Source: Siphonobacter aquaeclarae (GTDB taxonomy: Bacteria > Bacteroidota > Bacteroidia > Cytophagales > Spirosomataceae). From it: 64,000 nt of DNA. The stretch is taken from assembly GCF_900103285.1 (NCBI RefSeq), contig NZ_FNGS01000002.1:660064-724063 (forward strand). Reading direction: 5' to 3'. A program made the translations under genes and the position numbers. Shown piece after piece: positions 35,540-43,642 of the stretch. The notes under the pieces are model-generated. The model worked only from the letters and a program-made list of their open reading frames with translations. It had not been told where the DNA came from and did not search any database. Position 1 is the first letter of the stretch; each line of letters begins with the position of its first letter.

Positions 35540-36118
35540 GTGGCAGACAAGATACCCCAAACGGATTTGGTAGTAATCGGCGGCTCGGCCGGGTGTGTGC
35601 CGGTCATCATTGACCTGCTCGACGCGCTGCCGCCCTCCTTCCCTTTTGCGGTGGTACTCGTGATTCACCGGCAAAAGTCCGTTCCCAGTGAAATGGACAA
35701 AGTATTGGGATCCAATAGCCACGTCCGGGTAATCGAGCCGAACGACAAGGATTTTATCCTGCCGGGGCGGGTGTACCTCGCCCCGCAGAACTATCACCTG
35801 CTGATCGAACAGGACCGCTCGTTCAGCCTTGACTATTCCGAACCGATCCATTACAGCCGCCCGTCGATCGATCCGACGTTTGAAAGCGCCGCCGATGTTT
35901 TCGGACGCCGTTGTACGGGTATTCTCCTCAGCGGAGCCAACCGCGACGGGGCCGACGGCCTCGCCAGTATCCTCCAGTCCGGCGGGACGGCGATTGTCCA
36001 GAACCCCGCCACGTGTGATTTTCCCGCCATGCCCCAGGCCGGCCTCGAAGCCGCACCAGAGGCGCTGATTCTGGCTCCCGCCGAAATTGCATCATTTATT
36101 TCTCCCGAAAAGCCATGA
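35540..36118 (+). CDS. CheB-type methylesterase domain protein
   Basis: A stand-alone CheB catalytic domain of 192 residues, without the N-terminal receiver found in classical CheB. The start is taken as GTG at 35540, four bases after the cheR stop, giving MADKIPQTDLVVIGGSAG; an upstream in-frame ATG (35474) lies inside cheR and adds unrelated residues. The catalytic triad is intact: S16 in GGSAG, H43 in VIHRQ and D136 in GANRDGADG. The stop overlaps the next gene's ATG (ATGA). Without a receiver its activity cannot be controlled by phosphorylation in cis. Confidence 0.92.
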   Translation: MADKIPQTDLVVIGGSAGCVPVIIDLLDALPPSFPFAVVLVIHRQKSVPSEMDKVLGSNSHVRVIEPNDKDFILPGRVYLAPQNYHLLIEQDRSFSLDYSEPIHYSRPSIDPTFESAADVFGRRCTGILLSGANRDGADGLASILQSGGTAIVQNPATCDFPAMPQAGLEAAPEALILAPAEIASFISPEKP

Positions 36119-37215
36119 ATGAACCCTTCGTGATTCTCCTGGTCGACGACCGCGAAGAGAACCTGCTGTCGCTCGAAGAAATGCTGACCCAGGAGGGTCG
36201 TTCTTTCCTCCGGGCCCTATCCGGCAACGAAGCCCTGAAGCTGGTCCTGAAAAATCCGCATATCGGGCTGATTCTGCTCGACGTTCAGATGCCGGATATG
36301 GATGGATTCGAAGTCGCCAAAATCCTGAAATCCAACCCCAGGACGAAGGATATCTCCATTATTTTCGTCACTGCCATCAACAAGGAGCAGCAATACGTTC
36401 TCAAAGGTTTTGACGAAGGCGCCGTGGATTACCTGCAAAAACCGCTGGATATCCGGGTGACGCAGGCAAAAGTGCTTGTCTTCGAGCAGCTTCACCGCTA
36501 CCAGGCCCGCCTCAAAACCACGGCCGAAGCGCTCAAACGGACCAACAAACAGCTGGAAAACTTCGTCTACATGGTGGCGCACGACCTGAAGTCGCCTCTA
36601 AACGGCATTTTCAGTATGCTGTCCATGATCGAAATGCGCGGGCAGGACGGAGACCTCGCTTCGGAAGAATTGCAGGAGTACCTCGATCTGGCAAAAAAGG
36701 CTTCTTTCCACCTTTCCGGCATGATTTCTGAAATCCTGGACTATTCCCGCAAGAGCCTGGCCGAACAGACGGTCGAGGAAGTGGATGTCCAGGAAATGGT
36801 CTCGCAGATTTTTCAGTTGCTCTTCCCGCCGAAGCATATCCGGACGGTGATCAACAACGAAATGCCGCGCTTCCGGACCCGCAAGCTGAAACTCCAGCAG
36901 GTATTCCAGAACCTGATCAGCAACGCGATCAAATACAACGACAAAGCCGGAGGCCTTGTCGAGGTCGGCTATGAAGACCCGGGCGGTGATTTTTACCGCT
37001 ATTATGTGCGGGACAACGGTCCCGGCGTCAGCATGGAAGACCGCGAAGCGCTGTTCAAGCTCTTTGCCGTGACCGAAACGCCCAGCCGGACCGAAAACAA
37101 AACCGGCGTCGGGCTGAACATCATCAAAATCCTCGTCGAAGAACAAGGCGGCAAAATCTGGGTGGAATCTACCCCCGGCGAAGGCAGTACCTTCTATTTT
37201 GAGTGGAGAAAGTAG
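36115..37215 (+). CDS. REC-histidine kinase (response regulator fused to kinase)
   Basis: A 366-residue soluble protein. An N-terminal receiver (phosphorylation site D56 in LILLDVQMPDMDG, K109 in YLQKPL) is joined by a helical linker to HisKA with H156 in VYMVAHDLKSPLNG, then HATPase with NLISNAIKYND, VRDNGPGVS and TGVGLNIIKILVE. A receiver before a kinase suggests that it takes phosphate from an upstream kinase and in turn regulates its own output. It is the last gene of the kinase-cheR-cheB operon. Its end overlaps the convergent DinB gene by 22 bases. Confidence 0.92.
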   Translation: MNEPFVILLVDDREENLLSLEEMLTQEGRSFLRALSGNEALKLVLKNPHIGLILLDVQMPDMDGFEVAKILKSNPRTKDISIIFVTAINKEQQYVLKGFDEGAVDYLQKPLDIRVTQAKVLVFEQLHRYQARLKTTAEALKRTNKQLENFVYMVAHDLKSPLNGIFSMLSMIEMRGQDGDLASEELQEYLDLAKKASFHLSGMISEILDYSRKSLAEQTVEEVDVQEMVSQIFQLLFPPKHIRTVINNEMPRFRTRKLKLQQVFQNLISNAIKYNDKAGGLVEVGYEDPGGDFYRYYVRDNGPGVSMEDREALFKLFAVTETPSRTENKTGVGLNIIKILVEEQGGKIWVESTPGEGSTFYFEWRK

Positions 37216-37643
37216 TCGTCTATCTGCCGGAGGTGATGACGCAGGTGGCGGACATAGTCTTCCGCCAGAAACGCCAGCGTTACCGGCTCCTGCCCGCCAA
37301 CGGCAACGCGATGCGCCAGCGTTGCCGGCGACAGTCCCCCGATAATCCTGGCGATATGCCGCTGATACAGCGCCCAGAAGGCAATCAGTTCGGACCAGTC
37401 AGCAGATTGGTACTGCTGGATAAATACCCAGTCGTCCTGTAAATACCCGGGAAAAGCCAGCTCCGGCGTCTGCGCCCCGCGCACGAAACGCTGGGTATTG
37501 TTGGCCGCGGAGTCGATCAGGTGTCCGATGATTTCCTTGACAGACCACCGTCCAGGTCCGGGTTGAAACGCGGCCTGTTCTGCGGATAGTTGGCGGAGCC
37601 GGGGTTCGTAGGCTTCCACGAGCAGGAGCAGTTCCTGTTGCAT
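37194..37643 (-). CDS. DinB-family protein
   Basis: A 149-residue four-helix bundle protein of the DinB/YfiT superfamily. The metal-binding histidines are visible in VKEIIGHLIDSAANN (His near 40) and in the pair HLRHHLRQIDDY near the C-terminus. Family members include thiol-dependent transferases and many of unknown role. It lies directly downstream of the M1-like gene on the minus strand, sharing one base at the junction, so the two are cotranscribed and probably coupled. Its 3' end overlaps the convergent REC-kinase. Confidence 0.85.
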   Translation of the reverse strand: MQQELLLLVEAYEPRLRQLSAEQAAFQPGPGRWSVKEIIGHLIDSAANNTQRFVRGAQTPELAFPGYLQDDWVFIQQYQSADWSELIAFWALYQRHIARIIGGLSPATLAHRVAVGGQEPVTLAFLAEDYVRHLRHHLRQIDDYFLHSK

Positions 37644-39253
37644 CAGTCTTTATAGGATAGTTGACGGGTGACGACGTAGTATTTCTCCGCCGCGACGCGG
37701 AAACGCCCTCCGTCAGGCTTGCGGAGGGTAACAGTCTGCCATTCTTTTGTAGGCTGAAGGCGCTGGAAAGTACGCCCTTCATCGAAGGTTACTTCTACCG
37801 GCATATCGAACCCCTGAGCGGCAACGGCCCACCGGAAGCTGAGCTTGTACCGGCGTGGATTTTCGACGGCTTTGAACTCCAGAATAGGCGGCGCAGCCCG
37901 AAAGAGGTACTGATTGAAAAAGGGCGTACAGTCGACGCCCAGCCGCTGATTGAGGTACCGGACTACGTCCTCTGTCCCGACCTGCTGGTAGCGGTACGTA
38001 GTCGCCAGGCCCTTCAGCGTCCCGAACCAGCGCTCGTCGTCATCGACCACATTTCGCAGCGTATGCAGCATCCAGGCGCCTTTGAATGCGATATCGGTAT
38101 CTTTCGGAGGTGTATTTTCCAGGCTGGCGATCGGGTACTCGCCAATGATTTTACGCTGTTGCTCGCGCAGGTACTGCCCGGCCACCGCATATCCATACCG
38201 GCACTCGAGGTACAGCGACTCGAGGTAGGTTGCAAACGATTCTTCAATCCACTTGTCCGATGTCATCTTCCCCGAAAGACTCAGTCCGAAGTAACTCCGG
38301 GCCATTTCGTGTATCAGCAATTGGTCAAAACCATACATCGGCACGTTCCGGTAAAAATTCCCGTAGGCAATACCTCCGGGAAACGCCCGTCCGAGGTATG
38401 GCATTTCGACCAGTGTAAAGCTTTCACGGCCAAACGGATACCGGCCCAGGTACTTTTCGCAGCAACCCAGCATCTCTTTTACCTGCTGGAAATGCGCTTT
38501 CGCCTTTTCAGCCTGATAAGGAAGGACATAGTAATCGAGCGGGATTTTGACCCCGTTTTCCGCCGAATAGCTATCCCGGATGCGGGTATAGTCGCCGACA
38601 TGCACAGAAAGGGCATTCGCGGCCATCGGATACCGTACCGACCATTCATATTCCCGGAAACCATCCGCCCGTTTCGGTGAAAGATGGCGGAGTGTACCTG
38701 CAGCGACGGCCGTCAGCCCCTCCGGAACTGCGATCCGTACGCGGACGGAATCGGCCTTGTCTGACGGATGATCTTTACAGGGCCACCATCGGCTGGCGCC
38801 GGTTTCGGAAGCGAGAAATGTTATCCAGGGTTTGCCCGTGAGGTTTTCACGCCAGTCGGCCCCGCCGTCAGCCTCCGCCGGTTCCCGCGGAGTACCGTGG
38901 TAATCGACGCGGATGGTAGCCGTTTGCCCTTCCGTCAGGTGCAGGTCGATCAGCAGTGCGTCTTTTTCCCGCGTGAACGGCAGCGGGCGGCCGTTGCGCG
39001 TGATACGCGAGGCGGTTAACTCCGCCGACAGGTCCAGCTGCATCCGGGAAAAGCCTCGGACAGCGCGCACACTAATGACATTATAGCCCTCGATCGTTCG
39101 GGTCGACGGGATGACTTTTATCGCGAGATCATAGCTGGTAACATCATAGCAGCTCCGGACGGCGGCAAGCTCTCCGGTATCAGCAACCTGTCCGGAACAA
39201 TGCGCTGCCATCAGCAGAATCGCAATCAGCCATGTGAAATGTTTGAATACCAT
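37643..39253 (-). CDS. M1 peptidase-like protein with degenerate zinc site
   Basis: A 536-residue exported protein (signal peptide MVFKHFTWLIAILLMAAHCSGQ) with the M1 aminopeptidase N-terminal beta domain and gluzincin-like catalytic domain. The expected HEXXH reads HEMAR at residues 315-319, so the second zinc His is an Arg (codon CGG at 38297-38299). The third ligand E338 in KWIEESFATYLE is retained. The GAMEN substrate loop reads GGIAY (293-297), with its glutamate replaced by Ala. Together these make normal aminopeptidase activity unlikely. The C-terminal part is short with a beta-sandwich. The codons are intact and the reading frame is whole, so this looks like a maintained pseudoenzyme and not a decaying gene. 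Confidence 0.88.
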   Translation of the reverse strand: MVFKHFTWLIAILLMAAHCSGQVADTGELAAVRSCYDVTSYDLAIKVIPSTRTIEGYNVISVRAVRGFSRMQLDLSAELTASRITRNGRPLPFTREKDALLIDLHLTEGQTATIRVDYHGTPREPAEADGGADWRENLTGKPWITFLASETGASRWWPCKDHPSDKADSVRVRIAVPEGLTAVAAGTLRHLSPKRADGFREYEWSVRYPMAANALSVHVGDYTRIRDSYSAENGVKIPLDYYVLPYQAEKAKAHFQQVKEMLGCCEKYLGRYPFGRESFTLVEMPYLGRAFPGGIAYGNFYRNVPMYGFDQLLIHEMARSYFGLSLSGKMTSDKWIEESFATYLESLYLECRYGYAVAGQYLREQQRKIIGEYPIASLENTPPKDTDIAFKGAWMLHTLRNVVDDDERWFGTLKGLATTYRYQQVGTEDVVRYLNQRLGVDCTPFFNQYLFRAAPPILEFKAVENPRRYKLSFRWAVAAQGFDMPVEVTFDEGRTFQRLQPTKEWQTVTLRKPDGGRFRVAAEKYYVVTRQLSYKD

Positions 39254-39344
39254 CGGTTAACACATTCGGTCAGACCCGCCGGGCAGATCATTCCGGGAGA
39301 AGAAAGCAACGGGAATCAGCCGCAAGGTAACGGCCATTCGGGCC

Positions 39345-39380
39345 AAAAAAAAGCCGGTTCCGAGGATGGAACCGGCTTTT
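39345..39380 (-). terminator. Terminator of ahcY
   Basis: A 13-bp stem (39349-39361 with 39368-39380) and six-base loop; on the minus strand it ends in eight T residues. Confidence 0.85.
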
Positions 39381-39400
39381 CAGCTATTCAGGAGAGAAAA

Positions 39401-40714
39401 TTAATAGCGATACAGATCCGATTTGAACGGACCTTCGACGGTTACGCCGATGTATTCAGCCTGGTCCTGATCGAGTTTTTCGAGCTTGGCGCCGATGTGG
39501 TCGAGGTGCAGGGCAGCTACTTTTTCGTCGAGGTGCTTCGGAAGCACGTATACCTTCTTCTCGTACTTATCGGCATTGGTCCAGAGTTCAATCTGTGCCA
39601 GCGTCTGGTTGGAGAAGGAGTTGGACATAACGAAAGACGGGTGGCCCATCGCAACGCCGAGGTTTACGAGGCGGCCTTCCGCGAGGACGATGATTTCCTT
39701 GCCGTCGATCTCGTACAGGTCTACCTGCGGCTTGATTTGTGACTTGGTTGAACCGTAGTTCTTGTTCAGCCACGCCATGTCGATTTCGTTGTCGAAGTGA
39801 CCGATGTTACACACCACAGCCTTGTCTTTCATGGCTTTGAAGTGGCGGTCCTTCACGATGTTGATGTTACCGGTAGCCGTTACGAAGATGTTCGCGCGGG
39901 AAGCGGCGTCATCCATCGTCACTACTTCATAACCGTCCATCGCAGCCTGCAGGGCGCAAATGGGGTCGATTTCAGTTACCAGTACCCGGCAACCGGCGCC
40001 GCGGAGGGATTCGGCCGAGCCTTTTCCTACGTCACCGTAACCGGCAACAACCGCCACCTTACCGGCGAGCATGAGATCGGTACCGCGACGAATGGCGTCG
40101 ACGAGGGATTCCTTGCAACCGTATTTGTTATCGAATTTCGACTTGGTAACCGAGTCGTTGACGTTGATGGCAGGGAGGTGAAGCGTACCTTTCCGCTGGC
40201 GTTCGTAGAGACGGTGTACGCCGGTGGTGGTTTCTTCGGAAAGACCGCGGATGCCGCCGATCAGTTCAGGGTATTCGTCGAAGACCATGTTGGTAAGGTC
40301 GCCGCCGTCATCCAGAATCATGTTGAGGGGCTGACGCTCCGGTCCGAAGAAGAGGGTCTGTTCAATGCACCAGTTGAATTCTTCTTCGTTCATTCCTTTC
40401 CAGGCATACACCGGAATACCGGCAGCAGCGATAGCCGCCGCGGCGTGGTCCTGGGTAGAAAAGATATTGCAGGAAGACCAGGTCACGTCTGCACCAAGCT
40501 CCACGAGGGTTTCGATGAGAACGGCCGTCTGGATCGTCATGTGCAGACACCCGGCGACACGCGCACCGGCCAGGGGTTTTTGCGGACCATATTCTTTCCG
40601 GATCGACATAAGGCCGGGCATTTCAGCCTCTGCCAGCCGGATTTCCTTGCGGCCCCACTCGGCCAGGGAGATGTCTTTTACTTTGTACGGGATGTACGTC
40701 TGCGTCGCTTCCAT
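39401..40714 (-). CDS. ahcY: Adenosylhomocysteinase
   Basis: A 437-residue NAD-dependent SAH hydrolase that splits S-adenosylhomocysteine into homocysteine and adenosine and so relieves inhibition of methyltransferases. Visible motifs: [33 protein letters not shown] (substrate site), [20 protein letters not shown], the NAD loop [19 protein letters not shown] and the C-terminal ending PFKSDLYRY. Its product feeds MetH, encoded 22 kb away. A monocistronic layout is suggested by the terminator and the large upstream gap. Confidence 0.98.
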   Translation of the reverse strand: MEATQTYIPYKVKDISLAEWGRKEIRLAEAEMPGLMSIRKEYGPQKPLAGARVAGCLHMTIQTAVLIETLVELGADVTWSSCNIFSTQDHAAAAIAAAGIPVYAWKGMNEEEFNWCIEQTLFFGPERQPLNMILDDGGDLTNMVFDEYPELIGGIRGLSEETTTGVHRLYERQRKGTLHLPAINVNDSVTKSKFDNKYGCKESLVDAIRRGTDLMLAGKVAVVAGYGDVGKGSAESLRGAGCRVLVTEIDPICALQAAMDGYEVVTMDDAASRANIFVTATGNINIVKDRHFKAMKDKAVVCNIGHFDNEIDMAWLNKNYGSTKSQIKPQVDLYEIDGKEIIVLAEGRLVNLGVAMGHPSFVMSNSFSNQTLAQIELWTNADKYEKKVYVLPKHLDEKVAALHLDHIGAKLEKLDQDQAEYIGVTVEGPFKSDLYRY

Positions 40715-41130
40715 AAATGTATCGAAGACCTAACAATAAAAAATGATAGATGGGTTTGGTTATCGGCTCTTTTCAACTGTCTAAAAATAGCCAGACAATC
40801 AGTTAATTACTTGACTTTCCGAGACTCTTGGGAGGATCGGAGAAACTAATTTTCGTACAAAACTAGCGGGAAGAAGCGGGCTTTCCAAAGCCATTTCCTA
40901 ATATTGGAGGTTGTTTACCGGAGAAGGCGGACGCCGACGTGGGATGACCGGAGCTGTAAGCAATAGGCTGTCGGCTGTCCCGTCTGAACGCGCGCCGATA
41001 CCTAAGGTTTCTTTCGCCGGGCCCGTCGCCCGTCTTCAAACCCGATACTACTTTGTTACGGAATGACCGGCTTAATGCCTATAGCGTACTGCTTATGGCC
41101 TTTTGCCATTCCAACAACCTGTTACTTTAC
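40715..41130. other. 416-base intergenic region with remnants of the repeat word
   Basis: This gap separates the divergent ahcY and ftsE-like genes. It has no coding potential that I can support. At 40958-40985 and 41072-41100 it holds degenerate pieces of the GCTGTAAGCAATAGGC / GCCTATAGC word that is perfect in the array at 47171-47626. A near-consensus -7 box for ahcY (minus strand TATTTTTA, 40782-40789) is present. Confidence 0.6.
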
Positions 41131-41832
41131 ATGGCACAACCTTCCTTTGTCTCTCAGCCCGTTGCGCAGGTAATTCATACGGACATATACCAGTTGGGAG
41201 ACCGCCTGGTGCTTGAGGACGTCAATTTTTCGATTCAGAAAGGCGAGTTCGTATACCTCATCGGGCGGACCGGAAGCGGCAAAAGCTCCCTGCTGAAAAC
41301 GCTCTATGCGGATCTTTCCCTAAAAAAAGGCTCGGTACAGGTAGCCGGATACGAACTGAATTCCATTCGCCGGTCGGATGTTCCCTATCTCCGCCGGAAA
41401 CTGGGTATTGTTTTCCAGGACTTCCAGTTGTTTATGGACCGGAACATTACCCAAAACCTGGAGTTTGTACTTCGGGCTACAGGCTGGACCGATCCCATGA
41501 AAATGAAAACGCGGATTGCGGAAGTATTGATCCGGGTAGGCCTGAGCGGGTCTTTGCAAAAGATGCCGCACCAATTGTCCGGAGGCGAGCAACAGCGGGT
41601 TGTAATCGCCCGGGCCCTGCTCAACGAGCCGGAGATCCTGCTGGCGGACGAACCCACCGGAAACCTGGACCCTGAAGTTTCCGAAGAAATCATGCGGCTA
41701 TTCCTGCAGATCAATAAATCCGGCATGGCGGTGCTGATGGCTACCCACGATTTCGATCTTATCCGGAAGTTTCCCCAGCGGGTACTCCGCTGTGAAAACA
41801 GCAAGGTGGTGGAAGTGACGACGCCGGTGTGA
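41131..41832 (+). CDS. FtsE-like ABC transporter ATPase
   Basis: A 233-residue ABC ATPase. The start is set at MAQPSFVSQP because upstream in-frame codons fall in repeat-derived sequence. Walker A is LIGRTGSGKSSLL, the Q loop VFQDFQLF, the signature QLSGGEQQRVVIARALL, Walker B ILLADEPTGNLD and the switch His ATHDFDL. The RRKLGIVFQDFQLF and DEPTGNLDP context and the small size fit FtsE, the cytoplasmic half of FtsEX, which activates septal peptidoglycan hydrolases. No ftsX is adjacent, so a LolD-like ATPase is an alternative. A strong hairpin terminator follows. Confidence 0.85.
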   Translation: MAQPSFVSQPVAQVIHTDIYQLGDRLVLEDVNFSIQKGEFVYLIGRTGSGKSSLLKTLYADLSLKKGSVQVAGYELNSIRRSDVPYLRRKLGIVFQDFQLFMDRNITQNLEFVLRATGWTDPMKMKTRIAEVLIRVGLSGSLQKMPHQLSGGEQQRVVIARALLNEPEILLADEPTGNLDPEVSEEIMRLFLQINKSGMAVLMATHDFDLIRKFPQRVLRCENSKVVEVTTPV

Positions 41833-41855
41833 GGCTGTAAGCGATAGGCTTTAGG

Positions 41856-41918
41856 CTATAAGCAAAAAAGGCTGTACGTGAGAGACACCCTCCAACGTAC
41901 AGCCTTTTTTGCTTATAG
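41856..41918. repeat. Perfect 24-bp hairpin/terminator made from the AAGCTATAG word
   Basis: Arms 41856-41879 and 41895-41918 are perfectly complementary over 24 bases around a 15-base loop, with a run of A on the left and a run of T on the right. The flanks (41832-41855 and 41919-41942) carry further copies of GGCTGTAAGC / GCATACAGC-like words in opposite orientation. It lies between the convergent ftsE-like and Wzi genes and can terminate both. Confidence 0.85.
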
Positions 41919-41955
41919 CTTATTGCATACAGCGTAAAGCCTTATATCCTGCCCC

Positions 41956-43500
41956 TCACCTAACACCAAAGAACCCACGCTTGCGGATACTCAGGAAACC
42001 ACCGATGGTGTCGTCGTACATGTCTCCCTTGTCATAGGCTACAGCGCCGGTAATTTCGCTTCCGCCCAGCCAGGGTACTTTCACGCCTACGCGCAGCATG
42101 GTCGACAGCTGGCTCAGCGTGGTCAATGCGCCATCCGGCTCGCTGACCCGGTACGGGTGATCGTAGGTACCGAGGTTATTGCTATAGGAAGCCCGTATTT
42201 CCCAGGTGGTTCGCTTCTTGTACCTCCCCTGAAGTGCAACGTTGAAAACTTGTACCCGGTTGTTCGGAAACGAATTCCATCCGCGTCGGACACCGTTTTT
42301 CAGATCTGCATCCGGTTGCACGAAAGGCGTGCCGATTGATTTGCCGAAGTACTTCCAGCCATCCTGGTACTGGCTATGATTGAAGTAGTTATCCCTTCCT
42401 CGCTGAGCCGGATCATTGATATCCAGGCGGAAAGTACTCCCACCCTGGTCGCGTGTACTCAGGTACTCCGCTGTAACCCGAAGCAGGTGAAAATCCGTTG
42501 CCTGCTGAATTTTGTTCATGTAGCGAACGCCCGATAGTCCGTCATCGACGTTGATCAGGTAAAAAAGAGACCCATCGTCGAACATACTCTGACGATAGAA
42601 GAATACGTCAAAATCACAGTGTTTCCACTGCAGGCCCATATCAATTGTACCAAGGTGATTACCGATCCGGTTGACATCAATCGAGATAAAGTCATCTATC
42701 GGGTACCCGGCATACCGACCCATGCTTTTTCCAGAAACCACTCCCCAATAAGCGAAAGCCGAACTGTTAAAATAACCATGCTTCGAAAGTATGCCCGGAT
42801 CATCTTTCAACGATGGCGCATATCCGCCCCACTGAACAAAGTGATTAAATCCACCGTGCAGAATAATCGGCCAACTGTCTTTCCCGAACCGCAGGTAAAG
42901 TCCTTTTGAGTGCAACCATACGTTTTTGGCGAAGGTACCTTCGTTTTCAAACCAACCGTGGGTAAAATAGCCTTTAACCTTTAAAATATTCCCGATAAAT
43001 GGCACGCGAATGAAATCGGATGTTCCCAACCGTATCTGCGGAATGGGCAACGCATTTCCGGACCAGGCAAGAGACCCCATTCCGGTCAGTGTGTCTGAAA
43101 GGCCGTAATACTCCCGTTTACGCCCTCCGTACAATTCCCACTTTTTGTAATTGAGTCGTAAGTACCCTTCCGTCAGAATACCCTTCACTTCCGGATTGGC
43201 TGATTGCACGATCCCTTCCACGGCACCGTCGAGTACCCATTTATTGCTATTACGTGATAACGGCAAATGGTAGTAGGCTCCTCCGGAAATCATTCCCGGC
43301 TGGGGTTTCGTCGGTATCGCTCCGTATTGATTGGTGTAAAGCCAGAAAGGCGTGCGATCCGAAGAAGATATCCCCGTACTGGCAAGTTGAACAAAATAGG
43401 TTCCGTAGGCTCCCCGCTGAAGGGTTGAATCAACTGACTGCCCTTTGGCAAACCAACTGATTCCCGCAAACAACAAAGCCGTGAAGGTAAAACAACGCAT
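41956..43500 (-). CDS. Capsule assembly Wzi family outer membrane protein
   Basis: A 514-residue outer membrane beta-barrel protein with a signal peptide (MRCFTFTALLFAGISWFAKG). The sequence is rich in alternating aromatic strands. It follows Bacteroidota Wzi homologues in DRTPFWLYTNQYGAIP, LYGGRKREYYG, HGWFENEGTFAKNVWLHSK, HGGFNHFVQWGG and the C-terminal GGFLSIRKRGFFGVR. Wzi in E. coli binds capsular polysaccharide at the cell surface; here a surface-polysaccharide role is inferred from the family. No capsule biosynthesis genes are adjacent. A 10-bp stem (43528-43556) without a T run lies between its start and the end of porX. Confidence 0.85.
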   Translation of the reverse strand: MRCFTFTALLFAGISWFAKGQSVDSTLQRGAYGTYFVQLASTGISSSDRTPFWLYTNQYGAIPTKPQPGMISGGAYYHLPLSRNSNKWVLDGAVEGIVQSANPEVKGILTEGYLRLNYKKWELYGGRKREYYGLSDTLTGMGSLAWSGNALPIPQIRLGTSDFIRVPFIGNILKVKGYFTHGWFENEGTFAKNVWLHSKGLYLRFGKDSWPIILHGGFNHFVQWGGYAPSLKDDPGILSKHGYFNSSAFAYWGVVSGKSMGRYAGYPIDDFISIDVNRIGNHLGTIDMGLQWKHCDFDVFFYRQSMFDDGSLFYLINVDDGLSGVRYMNKIQQATDFHLLRVTAEYLSTRDQGGSTFRLDINDPAQRGRDNYFNHSQYQDGWKYFGKSIGTPFVQPDADLKNGVRRGWNSFPNNRVQVFNVALQGRYKKRTTWEIRASYSNNLGTYDHPYRVSEPDGALTTLSQLSTMLRVGVKVPWLGGSEITGAVAYDKGDMYDDTIGGFLSIRKRGFFGVR

Positions 43501-43642
43501 GTATCAATGGGTGGTAGAAGAATAGCAAATAAGCTGGACTAACAGACCAGCTTATTCACAATTGCAAATTAGATATTTTATTCGTTCAGAAAGAAATGAT
43601 CTGACGGAATTGCGTTGTTTCCCGTTGTTTGTCTTTCCGAAA

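Noticed and set aside
43528-43556. 10-bp stem between the Wzi and porX genes as a terminator
   Set aside because: The stem is perfect but has no T run on either strand, so it is noted only in the Wzi entry.
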